Part shown: positions 25,650 through 37,159 of the stretch, piece by piece
Layout of the letters: the number at the start of each line of letters is the position of its first letter
Numbering within the stretch: position 1 is the first letter of the stretch
Origin: Xylaria sp. FL1777
Taxonomy: Eukaryota; Ascomycota; Sordariomycetes; Xylariales; Xylariaceae
DNA length: 64,000 bases
Direction of reading: 5' to 3'
Assembly: GCA_022578965.1 (NCBI GenBank)
Contig: MU400636.1
Coordinates: 48,842-112,841 of the forward strand
Notes under the pieces: generated by a model
The model's input: the letters and a program-made list of their open reading frames with translations, nothing else
The model's database searches: none
What the model was told of the DNA's origin: nothing
Made by a program: the position numbers and the translations under genes

Positions 25650-27528
25650 TGCACCCAGCGTTGACCTGACCTGTATAGGTGATGGTTTCTAAAGTGTAAT
25701 AAGTGTCACCACGTTCCCTCCTTACTTCAGGCCGCAATTCGGAGTTGAGTCGATTGTGGGCTGTGGACTGTGGACTGTGCGTCGAGATGTTACCGCCGGT
25801 CATACGAAATCCAGCTTCATTACCCGCCGGCGAAAGGGTCTTGCAGTAGTTTGTTGTCTGCGTAAACAGGATAAACAACCAGATCTTAGAGAGCGGTGAG
25901 GCCGCTGTGGGGATAAAACAAGTTGGATAGTAAATTCGTGGAGTTCGTGGAGTAGGTACCGGTGGATGGCATCTGGCGATATCACGGCTTCACAAGCTCA
26001 AGTAACGGATGCAAGGGGAGAATCACACTGCAAACAGACGTAAAGCATAGGTAAAGACAGGACAGGTAGGTAGTGAGTGCACAGGCGTGGTTCCTGTCGG
26101 CTCTCGTGATGCATTTGCGGGTAGGACAGGGTCTGGTTCCAATGAACTGTCCACCGCCTCGCTTCCAGTAGAAATGCAGGAAACATGGTGGATGGCGGTT
26201 CGCAGGTCTTCGCGTAAGCATGTCACTGGGTACTTTTCCAAACAGAGGGGTCCTATGAACGGTTGCCGAGTAACCGTGCAGCTGAAGGTGGGTCTGTTGT
26301 TTAGCTTAGTAACCAATAACCATTCTGGACCTTTTATACTACCTAAGTCTGCTGTTTTGGTTATCTTTCAGTAAATTGTGATGCTACGCTTGTAGGCACG
26401 CTCTGACCATAAAAAGTGAAGTATGTTTACGCTTGTATACTGAAAGCCCTACTTCATTGAGCTGAAAAACAAAACTCTGAATTTTGCAGTGAAGTTTATG
26501 TAGAGTTTTGCTGCATGTATGTTCACAGACCTTAAGCTACCGGTACTATACTACTATACTAGTACCTAGGTACCTAATTACTGGGGTTGTTTTAGGCGCG
26601 TTATAGTGTAAGACAATCCCCATGGGCAAATACCGGTACTGTAGCTACTCAGTAAGGGAAACCCATGTCACCTAACCAACCGCACAGCCATGATTTGCCG
26701 GTACCAGTCGTGATGCAGTGAAGGTTGGTGCACCAGCCAACTGGCATGCGAGGATATGTGCAATAAGACAATCCTATTGTGCTCTGTTTCCTGACCTGCA
26801 TGCTTTATCTAGGACAGGGATTCCGCCGTATGCATCTTTGCGGATTTCTTCCCCTCTTCCCTCTGCGCTCCCAGACATACGGTACATCCCCCGCCTACAC
26901 GCCACTAACACGATGAGAAGCGTTGTCGATTTGCAGCAACAGATCTTCCCGAGCCGGCGCAGAAGAAAAGGCTAGCTGCCCAAACTTAGTTGCAGTAGGC
27001 CTCCTTGGTACGGCCCTAACAACGCCATTGGTCTGAAGACGCTGACAGCTTCTCAATCGGGAAGAGACGCTACACCTAGACAGGCAAATTGTTGATGGTC
27101 CTAGCTCCGCCATCCCCGGCCCCTCTGTCTCTATCTTCTGTAGGTACTTCTTCCTCCCTGACAACCGCTGGTTGCTGCATTGATCCAGCTGTTTGCGCTC
27201 TTGTTAACGGCAAAGAGTCCTTTTCTGTTACCTGTCACTCTTACTCGGCCCTTACTCGACTATTTACACATACCTAGCATCTCCAAATCGCCAGGTTCTC
27301 TCGATCCATTGTCACATAGTCTTACTCTTTTACCACCCTGATTTGTACAGGCATTGGCGTGCGTCTTCGTGCCCGCGTGCAGTTGTTGCTGTGCCGCGCT
27401 GCTCAGCGCCTGCTACGGCTCTGGCTGCCACCAAGCTCTAGCCCTGTTGGCTTCGCCGTATTTTGTCTTTCGATTCGATTTGCCGCGCATCGTTGTAATA
27501 CCATACATCTTTACGATTTCTTAGCAAC
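25650..27528. other. Divergent intergenic region between Cyk3 and the GCK kinase
   Basis: About 1.9 kb lies between two genes transcribed away from each other. It holds no supported open frame. A perfect 12-bp palindrome GTACCTAGGTAC lies at 26572-26583. A shared promoter is possible but not shown. Confidence 0.6.
26572..26583. repeat. Palindrome GTACCTAGGTAC in the Cyk3-kinase intergenic region
   Basis: A perfect 12-bp palindrome, one member of the TACCTAGGTA motif family seen across intergenic DNA in this window (for example at 33621, 33911, 50666 and 50982). Confidence 0.8.
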
Positions 27529-29648
27529 ATGGCGGACGAAGCGATTGCCAGCCATTACCAAGTTCTGGAAGAGCTGGGGCGTAAGTAAAGCTTTGTTGCA
27601 ATGTCTACCTCCTAGAGCTTGATATATACGAGAGGCCGGGCACTTACTTATCTCCAATGAGTATAGGCGGTAGCTTTGGTGTGGTCTATAAAGGCATCGA
27701 GAAGGCAACTGGAGAGGTTGTCGCCATCAAACATGTCAGTCCGCTCCCTGTCTGGCTCATACCCTAAGCGACTGTTCGAAATTGACCTGTTTTCACCTAG
27801 ATCGATCTTGAATCGACCGACGATGATATTCAGGACATTCAAGCCGAGATATCTGTTCTGAGCACATGTGCCAGTTCCTATGTCACACAATACAAGGCAA
27901 GCTTTCTACGCGGAAGCAAACTATGGATTGTAATGGAGTATCTGGGTGGTGGATCGTGTCTTGACCTGGTATTGACCATCCCTCGGAAGTATTTCTTATA
28001 CTCCTGTTTCTAACACCGACATTCTGTACAGCTGAAGCCCGAGCCATGCTCTTTTAGCGAGCCGCAGATTGCCATTATCTGTCGCGAACTCCTTCGCGGC
28101 CTCGAATACCTCCACGCTGAAGGCAAGATTCACCGGGACATCAAGGCGGCGAATGTCCTACTATCGGAGTCCGGAAAGGTTAAGCTGGCAGACTTTGGTG
28201 TAGCCGCCCAGCTCACCAACATCAAGTCTCAACGTAATACATTCGTCGGTACCCCTTTTTGGATGGCACCAGAAGTGATTCAGCAGGCGGGCTACGATTT
28301 CAAGGCAGACATTTGGTCATTAGGCATCACCGCACTAGAAATGGCAAATGGAGAACCTCCTCACGCAAGCTTGCATCCTATGAAGGCACTGTTCCATATC
28401 CCAAAGAATCCTTCACCGAGACTCGAAGGCAACTTCTCCAAGGACTTTAAAGATTTCATTACACAGTGTCTAATGAAAGACCCAGAACGTAGGCCTTCGG
28501 CCAAAGAACTATTAAGACACCGATTCATAAAGTCTTCAGGCAAGATTGAGGCCTTGCAGGAACTAATTGAGAGGAGGCGGACCTATGATGCGACTAAGGC
28601 TAAAAAGAGAAATCGACCATACTATCAGGAAACACTACAAGACTTGTCGCCTCAGGCCGAACAGGACGAGTGGGTATTTGAAACGGTGAGATCGGTCGTG
28701 CCTCGGAAAGCGACAGTTAAGTCACGGAAACCGTCCTCAATCTTCTCTACTGAAGAGGCATTGCGACGAATGGATCTCAAGGATGCTCCTCTGCAGCCAT
28801 CTTCCCCAGCACCCTCAACCATGCGAAAATCCACCGTTTTAAGACAGCCGTCTGGGACATACGTATCTAGTACTAGGTCCGTACGTGGCCCACCTGCTCC
28901 CGCCTTGCGACGTCCGCTCCAACCAGACATGTCGTTCGGTAATTCCGGGTCGTCACAGCGTCTGTTCCGAAGAGTACCATCTGATGGTTCCAATTCTGGG
29001 CGCGCCTCTTCTCCTAGCCCCTTTGATGACATCGCAGATGAGAATAAGCATCCCAATGCGGTGGAGGTAACCAGCAAGGAAGCAATATTGGGCCGACGCT
29101 TGTATTCGAAAGCCCTTGATCCCACTCTCGCAGAACTTCACGCACAGACGTCCAGCATGGCTAAGAGAGAAGCTCTGGCGAAACTTTCCGATGCCTTTGC
29201 CACACTCGATGCCATTGATCCCGAGGGAGCGTACCACCTGTTACGCAACCTGAACTCTACTATTGCACAAGATAACAAGCTGTCCAATGCATTCTTAAAC
29301 ACCCTAGATTCTCCGACGGGATCTGTCGACTCGGATAAGCCACATGGAACGGTGATCATTAAGAGTGTACCGGCCAACCCGCCTCCGAGCCCAACGAAGC
29401 TTGTCCTCGCTGCGAACAATCCGCACCTCAAGAGCCATAGGAGGCGTCAGAGCGCTGCGCTGTCGAATAGCAGTCCTGGTATTCCTGAAAAGGCTATCAA
29501 ACAGGAACGAGATGCTGAGAAATCAGCCCTGCAAGCTAAATACCCTGGCCGCGAGCCTCAGCCTGGTATGGAACATTGCAAGCAGCTCTCCGACGTCCTC
29601 TATAGCCGATGGGTTGACGGCTTACGTCTACGTTGGCCTGGCACATGA
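27529..29648 (+). CDS. Ste20-family germinal centre kinase (MST-1/Ppk11 type)
   Basis: Serine/threonine kinase of about 634 residues. Exons are 27529-27580, 27667-27734, 27801-27968 and 28032-29648, all in phase. All kinase landmarks are present: glycine loop GRGSFG (18-22), VAIKH with Lys39, IHRDIKAAN with Asp132, DFG with Asp150, and the activation segment [13 protein letters not shown] around Thr170. The [10 protein letters not shown] motif and [14 protein letters not shown] typify germinal centre kinases. The catalytic domain ends near [10 protein letters not shown] Ser/Pro-rich regulatory tail follows, closing with [20 protein letters not shown]. The closest remembered relative is Neurospora MST-1, which acts with NDR kinase pathways in septation and polarity; SID-1-type kinases are the alternative. 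CAACATGG gives a good start context. Confidence 0.92.
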
Positions 29649-30826
29649 GCAGCTGAGGCCATGCAATCTTATCTTGTATCCGTCTTCATATCTTGGGCCG
29701 TGTAGCAGACTGCATGGAAGATATTCAAAGGAGATTCGGCGGACGTCTTCCAATGGAGTCAAATTTTATGTACAACATGTACGTTGTAGAGGGAGTCGAT
29801 TACACAAGGGATTGAAGTCACATGTGCTCCCGTTGTCCGATTACGACGTCTCATCATTGCTGGAGGAAGGAGTTTTTGCTTTTAGGTGCTTTGTCTCGCG
29901 CGTGTCACTTCGGCCCGCGAATTGGGTGTTTCGTGTCACGGTTGTCTCTGATTTCGGAAACTGGTGGAATGGTCACGCTGAGATTCGCTATGAGTTGCAG
30001 TCTAGTCATTCCCCATCCATATGTGCATTATCCGGTGTTGACCTTTTTCTTCCCGCTCTTCTACTCAAACAAGGGGCGCACGGCATTTCCAAAAGTAAAA
30101 GAGGGGGGGGAGAGACGAACGCAATGAAGATTTTACTTTACTTTCTTCCGCTCAGATTCTTGATTTTGGGGAATCTGTAGGAGAAAATACGAATCTTCCA
30201 TCTGTATAGATAGATAACTAGATAGATGATTGTTTGTCTACCTAGAGTACCTAGAGTGGTGAGATGTGCCGTTCGATACGGCCTTGCGTCTTCATTAATA
30301 GTATAAAAAATTGTATTCATTGATCTTACTGTTCCTCAGTGTGAAATAACGGTGATACGTTTACCATCTTGGGTATCATTTAACCGGCAAGTGACTTAGG
30401 TGTGCCACCTCTAGGTACATCAGTCGGACAATTGATATTTACCCATCCGGCTAAACAAGGGTTGGACATGATATGATTCCTACGACGAGCAGAGTTTCAC
30501 GATGCTACATCACACATCGAGGGTGCCGTCACCCATCATGATCGCAATAATAACCTAGACCCATCGTCGTTGGCCGTGTGGAATCAAGAAATCATGATTA
30601 ATCCTCCAATACTAATATCCCTTGCGTCGCCGAGTCTATATGACGAATATTGTACATCTATCCCTCTAACAGTTATAAAGGGCTCGCCAGCTTACACGTC
30701 CCACTCTGAGAGTATCTTTTACCGTCGTACTCGTGATTCATTACATGAATCTGCGGAGTGGAAGAAAAGAGAGTTGTACTGTAAGAATCATCGATCGAGA
30801 AGCATGATCCACAGATTATATTGTCT
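29649..30826. other. Convergent intergenic region between kinase and SGNH hydrolase
   Basis: The two genes face each other here, so this is 3' sequence of both. Open frames starting inside the kinase run out of phase into it and are not credible. A G-rich run (gggggggg) lies near 30103-30110. Confidence 0.6.
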
Positions 30827-31902
30827 TCAGGCCGTTCTTCTCTTTGATCTCGTGGTGATAGGGTGTTCGGCCTCTGCTTGTGCTTTCAGGCGGTCTTCTA
30901 CCTCTCGCCCATCGTCGCCATTGTCTGGTATGCTGTTGTTTACAGCTGGTCTGAGAAACCCCTTCCCTTCAACTTCTCGGATCTTCTCCAGGAAAATGTT
31001 GCCCATCAACATGTATCCCTTGTCCGTCGGATGGATTTTATCAGGCCCGATATCCTCTGGTTTCGGACGATCCGGTAATCCCTGTTCGTAGTGCATTTCT
31101 GCTAGAGCCACCGTCTTGTTTTCTCGCATCAGGTCATCGGCGACTTGGCGGATTTGGGTGTTGGCACTGAGGATGCATGGCTCGTACTTCGGGTTTGGCG
31201 TGGTAACTAATGTCGATAGGATCACCGTTACTTGAGGGTCTGCCTTAAACATAGTGTCCACTAGAAGCCGCATTCGCGGACCGATGTTCTCGGTGTCGTC
31301 GTTCTGAAAACAATCGCTGGTGCCAACTTGCGCAAGTATCAGATTAGGCTGGAGCACCGGGATCGCTTGTGCCGCATGCTTGGTGGTTGTTCGGATCCTG
31401 TTGGCGCTGTATCCCTCGACATCGTTATCGTCCCAATCGCCAAAGCGGTTGAAGCCTACGCAGTTCACGACCTTTCCCCAGGATATAAGAGTATCCCTAA
31501 TAAGCTTCCTGTAGCCCCGATCGCCAGTCGATACCTCTCCGCGGGTTATCGAGGCCCCGATGAACATAACACGTAGAGACACGACATCTGCTATGACAGG
31601 GTTATCATCAGGGTTATCATTGCCCTTGGGGAGAGGGTCGTCTCCTGCCTGGTCGGGCGGATTGTTGTTTCCTGTCTGGTCAGGCGGATTGGTGTTTCCT
31701 GTCTGGTCGGGACGATTATTGTTTCCTGCCTGATCGAGGCGATTGTGTAGTTCGAAATCGACAATGTTATACGTGAAAACACCTACCCAACCTTCAGTTA
31801 GTCGTCAAGAAATGCACTCGTAATAAGAGTAGGTGACCTACCGATCAAGGCCAAGATCAACGTAAGTAGCGTCAACACCTTAGAACGGCCAGGAAGTCCC
31901 AT
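30827..31902 (-). CDS. SGNH/GDSL-type hydrolase with N-terminal anchor or signal peptide
   Basis: Predicted esterase-like SGNH hydrolase of about 338 residues, exons 31902-31842 and 31782-30827. The start MGLPGRSKVLTLLTLILALI has basic residues and then a hydrophobic stretch: a signal peptide or type II membrane anchor. Residues 37-70 form a short repeat of four PDQTGNNNP-like units, a likely linker. The catalytic domain starts near residue 90. It has FIGASITRG with nucleophile Ser98, GYRKLI, the block III motif VGTSDC, and DKIHPTDKGY with Asp268 and His271. Block III usually reads GTND; here Ser176 replaces the Asn expected to help form the oxyanion hole. The layout resembles the XynB-like SGNH group, so acetyl groups on polysaccharides are a possible substrate. 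The upstream part is easily missed because the 59-nt intron hides the signal exon. Confidence 0.85.
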
Positions 31903-34220
31903 GGTGACGGCTCGTCATTGTAGACTCTGTTCAACAAGTATGCTTATTCTGAACAAAGATAAGGCTGGAGAAATCTTTATGTAGCAATGTGTACCTCCCT
32001 TTGGCCGTCCCTTATAGATATAAGCGCCGGCATTCTATATATGCTAGGTCGGAACTCGGCATAGTACTCTTTCGTGCTTGTAACCCCCATGAACTCTAGA
32101 CAACCACTACTGTAAGGTCCAGCCTTGTGCCCTGGCATGATTGGATTAAACGGACCATTAAGAGGGCAGAAGAAGGAAGCATCCCCTAGTGATCCGTAAG
32201 ACTGTTATCTTGGCTAACGTCATTCCACACTAACACACCCCATGGGAGGAGCTAGGCGGAGAGGAAGATTGTTTCTTTCTGATCTATGTATATGTGACGC
32301 GTACGAGCAACACATCTTGCAAGCTGTATAGCTTCATTCCTCCGTAGAGAGCATCGCAGTTCGATTCGTAAAAGCCAGGACAACCTCATATCATCCATTA
32401 CCATAACCGCTTTGGAATGCGCTGCTGTCTTGTTTATTATGCAGTAATTCGAATAATCTCGCAGATTTCTATAACTCTGCTGGCTGCAGCCAATAGTCCT
32501 CTGCGTAGACGTACTCTAGCGTGCGGCGCAGCTTTGAAATCAAATATTTTTGGGAAGTGTTGCAACCGTATCTGCGGCCGTATCTGCTAGATAGTACCTG
32601 CCAAGGGACCATTCGGCAAGCGAGGATGTCTTGGCGCTCTTGGCTGTTTGGCGCATTGCAGAGGAATGGGGGGAGTACCATACTGGGATATCTCATGTAT
32701 TCAGCTCGGAACAACTAATCTCGTCTAGATTCAGATACTTCAAGGTTGTAGAGTGACTCCAAGAGGTTACAAGGTGGTAAGTGAAATGGAGAAAAGAGAT
32801 ATCGAAGTGCCACTCACCTTTATATAATACTATGAGACCGTTTCAACCTTTGGCTATCAAATCCCAACCGCGCAAAATGAGAGGACTTACTCGACGTAGG
32901 GTTACTCTTAATTATGCTAGAATCTTTGGACATGGTTTAGCTGCCTAGAATTGATCGATGATCTCGAAAGATTCTGGCATGATGCCTGTCCCACGTACTT
33001 AGTGACATCTGCTGACGTGTTAAATGCCGTTGGAATTTATCACGAAGACATATTTTAACGGAGCTTTCAAACCAGGTTCCCAGGCAACTAATGCTCTTAT
33101 GTTAAGTTAACAGGAAACCATGTAGACAAGGAATCTTGTAACTTAAAAGAGGAGCGGTAATATCCCCTACTAAATCTTTAGATCCAGAATCTCAGTGATG
33201 AAATACTACGAGTTGTCTTAGAAATGATAGTACTACTAGAAATGACAAGCAACTAACCTCACTTGATTACCATTGTCTCTCAATCATGAAGAATTACACG
33301 TTGCTTTGGTGATGCGCTACTTCTGAAAATGAAATTAGTATGACAATCCGTACCGATGCTCTGAATATATCGCAAATTCAAAGAAGATGGATAGTTCAGC
33401 AGCTATAACAATACCTACCTCTTCTTGGAGAGAGCATTAAAGGAGGTGCAGACGGACTAGAAGAGCTATTTAACCAGTGGTTGCTAAATCTTGCAACAAC
33501 GGAGGAAAGACAAGATTATTTGCGGAAAGATAGTAAGAGGTAGCAACTTTAAGAGCATTTAGATCTGTGAGACAGTTCCAAGGTTATTTTCTAGCAGCTT
33601 AGTGTAGACATTAAGAAAAGTACCTAGGTAAGTGATTACCTACATATGTAGGTGGTGGTTTCAATGGAAGTAGGTACCTACATTATCGTTATTGTAGGTT
33701 GCATTTGAACAACGTGAATGTGAATGTTCACCTATTTAATGCAACTATAGGAACAGGTATTGCCTTTTTTGTTACATAAGTACTCAGCATTATACCCCAG
33801 TTAATGCATTATTTAACCTGATATGTAGATGTACATTCAAATAAGCGTTTTTAACTGACCTGTATGTGATGCAGGAGTAGGTAGCCTGCCTTCAATTGAC
33901 TCTCCCGAGCTACCTAGGTATATTTCTTCAAAGGAAAAGGGAGGTATACATAAGATCGTTTCGAGTTCTATTGGCAGTCTCATGTGCTGCTAACATATTA
34001 TTTTCTACTGCTACTTAGGTACTTTTGATGCCTAGCTGCTGTATCCTATAAGCATCGGTAGGTACTGTGCTTAGGTAGGTACCTAGAGTACAGTAGAGCA
34101 GGAGCACTACTGTACCCAGCAGAGCGCGTCTTTAGCCCCGCGCCCCTACACAACAAACAGCGTAAACAGTGCACTCACTGTAAACACTACATCGTTCTCA
34201 AGGCCCATGTCTGCACCGTC
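31903..34220. other. Intergenic stretch between SGNH hydrolase and Cut9
   Basis: No supported gene. An 81-codon frame at 32469-32714 (-) lacks an ATG start and any motif. From about 33000 the DNA becomes more A+T-rich and carries clustered TACCTAGGTA motifs (33621-33630, 33911-33920) and a 16-bp palindrome. Confidence 0.5.
33638..33653. repeat. Perfect 16-bp palindrome
   Basis: ACCTACATATGTAGGT reads the same on both strands. It lies eight bases after a TACCTAGGTA palindrome, in the upstream half of the intergenic region before Cut9. Function unknown. Confidence 0.85.
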
Positions 34221-35952
34221 ATGGAGAGTTTCCTTCGTGAATGGAGGCAAGACGCCCTAAATAAAGCTCAATATGAATCGGCCATCTTCATCGGAGATAA
34301 GCTGTTAGCACTCACCAGTATGCCATCGCTCATTCGCCGTTCACTCAGCGCTTGTGCCATGCTAACTAGTGTGTATAGACGATGACAATGATGCCTTCTG
34401 GCTAGCACAAGTGCACTTTGCCACGGGGAACTACACCAGGGCGCAAGCATTCCTCTCGAAACAGGATCTCATTGCTCGAAACCCGTCATGTCAGTACTTG
34501 GCCGCCCACTGCTTCATCAAACAGTCTCGTTATGATGAGGCTCTAGCAGTGCTTGGGGAGCGGCCCCCAGATCTTATGTCAAACCCCGCAACTAAGCGCA
34601 AAACACAACACACAAACGGTCGCCCTACTGCGGGCGTTGGGCGCAGCTTCTCCAGAGCCCATGATAGGCGGGACGAGCCATCAGACGAGGAAACGGCCAA
34701 TAGGCGGTTCGAGGCCGCCATGTGCTATCTCAGGGGCATCTGCTATGCCAAGCAGAATGCCTTCGATCGAGCCAAAGAATGCTACAAGGACGCGGTTCGA
34801 ATCGATGTTCAATGTTTCGAGGCCTTTCAACAGTTGATGAAGAACTCTCTGATGTCACCAGATGAAGAATGGCAATTCCTAGAATCGCTTAATTTCGACG
34901 CCATAAGGGTATCTGGAGATCCTTCCTCCTCGCAAGAGGCTGCTGAGTTCACAAAAATGCTTTACACCACACGGCTCTCTAAATACCGGAACCCTGATTC
35001 ATTTACCACTGCTTGCGAGACTTTGTCAACTCACTATAATCTCGGCTCTAATCCGGATCTCCTGTTGGCCCGAGCAGATCTTCTATACACTCAGTGTAGG
35101 TACAAGGATGCCTTAGCTATAACGGGCTCTGTTCTCGAAGAGGATAAATACAATTTCAGCATATATCCTTTGCATCTTGCTTGCCTATTTGAACTCAAGA
35201 TGAAGAACGTCTTATTCTTGATAGCACACGATCTTGCCGACAATCACCCCGAGGAGCCTTGTGCCTGGCTTGCGGTGGGTATTTATTACTTTGCAATCGA
35301 CAAGATTGCCGAAGCGCGACGCTATTTTAGTAAAGCTAGCATGATGGATGCGCACTTTGGTCCAGCCTGGATTGGTTTCGCCCACACCTTCGCGGCCGAA
35401 GGTGAACATGATCAAGCCATATCAGCGTATTCAACGGCCGCTAGGCTATTTATGGGCACGCACCTACCTCAAGTGTTCCTGGGAATGCAAAACCATGCTT
35501 TGAACAACATGACACTTGCCGACGAGTTCCTAAAAACGGCTTATGGCCTTTGCAAGACAGATCCTTTACTTCTCAATGAGATGGGGATCGTATACTATCA
35601 CCAAGACCGACCGCAAGAAGCCGCCACGCTGTTTCTTAAGGCATTAGAGGTAGCTGAGGATATTGATGCTGAACCGCAGGCTTGGCTCTCAGCCCGGACA
35701 AACCTCGCGCATGCCTATAGACGCGCGAAGAAGTATGACGATGCGTTAGACCAATTCGACGAGGTTCTACGACAGGGCGGCAAGGACGCCGCCATCTTTG
35801 CTGCAAAGGGGTTGATATACATGGAGCAGGGCGGAAAGTGGGGTATGGCTGTCGAGGTATTACATCAAGCTCTGGCAATACACCCACAAGACCCAATCGC
35901 GACGGAATTATTGAATAAGGCATTGGAAGAAACCGCAGGGATGTTGATCTAA
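34221..35952 (+). CDS. CUT9: APC/C subunit Cut9/Cdc16 (Apc6), TPR protein
   Basis: Predicted tetratricopeptide-repeat scaffold subunit of the anaphase-promoting complex, a nuclear ubiquitin ligase that triggers anaphase and mitotic exit. About 556 residues from exons 34221-34317 and 34379-35952, joined in phase across a 61-nt intron. It starts MESFLREWRQDAL, as usual for Cut9. Successive TPR helices follow, for example FWLAQVHFATGNYTRAQAFL, CQYLAAHCFIKQSRYDEAL, PCAWLAVGIYYFAIDKIAEA, GPAWIGFAHTFAAEGEHDQA and LLNEMGIVYYHQDRPQEAA. The last TPRs end near residue 550. An N/S-rich insert interrupts the early repeats around residues 85-115. A nearer upstream ATG at 34207 is out of frame. Cdc23/Apc8 is the main alternative but fits less well. 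Confidence 0.92.
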
Positions 35953-37159
35953 GAACCTACACCCACCTAGGCTCGGTTTACGAAGTTCGGTATACAACCG
36001 TACAGCTATTCAATGCTCTTACATACTGAACTACATCGGGAGACATATTGAAGGCCTGGGTTTTGGCTGCCCTGCTGGCGTTATGTCAATGCCTGTGGAA
36101 GGAGGCTCCCGGATGACGATGCTACTAGCAACCTATCAATGATGCAAGATGTGAAGCTATTCGTTTTTAGGCATTCATGTTTGGCCCGCGCGTCTGAAAG
36201 AGCTATATGATGATTTCCCGGGGACTTTCTACTCCTTCCCTTCGAATATGTGTAGCAGTACCTAGTATGCGGCTATCGGAGTTGGAAAAGCTATTGGAGC
36301 AGACAGGTTAGGTATGCTTTGCCACCAATATGTTGGAGCTTGGAACAAACTCATCTTATTACTCTCATGACATTAGATACAATGTGTAACATCTTAGTTG
36401 TTGAATAGACTACGGTGGTGCCTTGTAAGTGTCAGCAACACCTACAACCCAGAAAGTGATAGAAATCAGTTAGCTACTTGTTGCAGGGCTCAACGCCAGC
36501 GGAGCAGAGGAGTTCTAGGAAAGTTAAAAGGTCGTTGTTGGTGGATGTTAACAGTACTGTTATAAAAAGAAATTCTTAAAAATACTGATTAAGTAACCAC
36601 TAATACCCTAGAAACACAAATGGCCACATAACAATGCAATTTCTGTTAAGAAGCGCCCAGATACTAAGATAGGTGTACCTCTTGTGTATGTACCTAAGTA
36701 AGCAAGGGCTACCAACTAATAAAGAGACAATTTAAAGCAAAATTAAGACAAAGGGTTAAAAATTTTGTTTAAAAAAGATTAGCTCTTGAAGTTCCTAGTT
36801 AAACGGTTAAATTTACCTTGGTTAAATATCCTTATTATAGGTCTAGTAATGAAGCCTTTGTCAATTGCACATAAAAACGGTAAGTACCTACATATTAGGC
36901 ATTAGGTAAGCACATTCATGAACGCCGCTAGGTAGGTACATTGTACTCAGGAGGCTCAAGGTAGCAATAGATCCCTGTCTTCACGTGACCTGCATTGCTA
37001 GGTTGAATGGGTCCAAGTGTTCTCAAGGTTTGGACCTAAAAAGTTTCGCCCCAAAAGCCGACTGCTCTAACCTTTCAATAAATAAATACCATCCCTTCCA
37101 ACAAACCTGAAGCGCGATTGCATCGACAGACGTAGCGTTGTACACTCGCATCCTTCACC
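35953..37159. other. Intergenic: Cut9 to BBP
   Basis: No gene is seen. Sequence around 36530-36860 is more A+T-rich than its surroundings, with many TTAA steps. It may be a small decayed repeat, but no ends were found. The right part serves as the BBP promoter. Confidence 0.5.

Noticed and set aside
29365..30180. 271-codon frame overlapping the end of the kinase gene
   Set aside because: It starts inside the kinase exon in another phase and has no motif; the kinase reading is secure.
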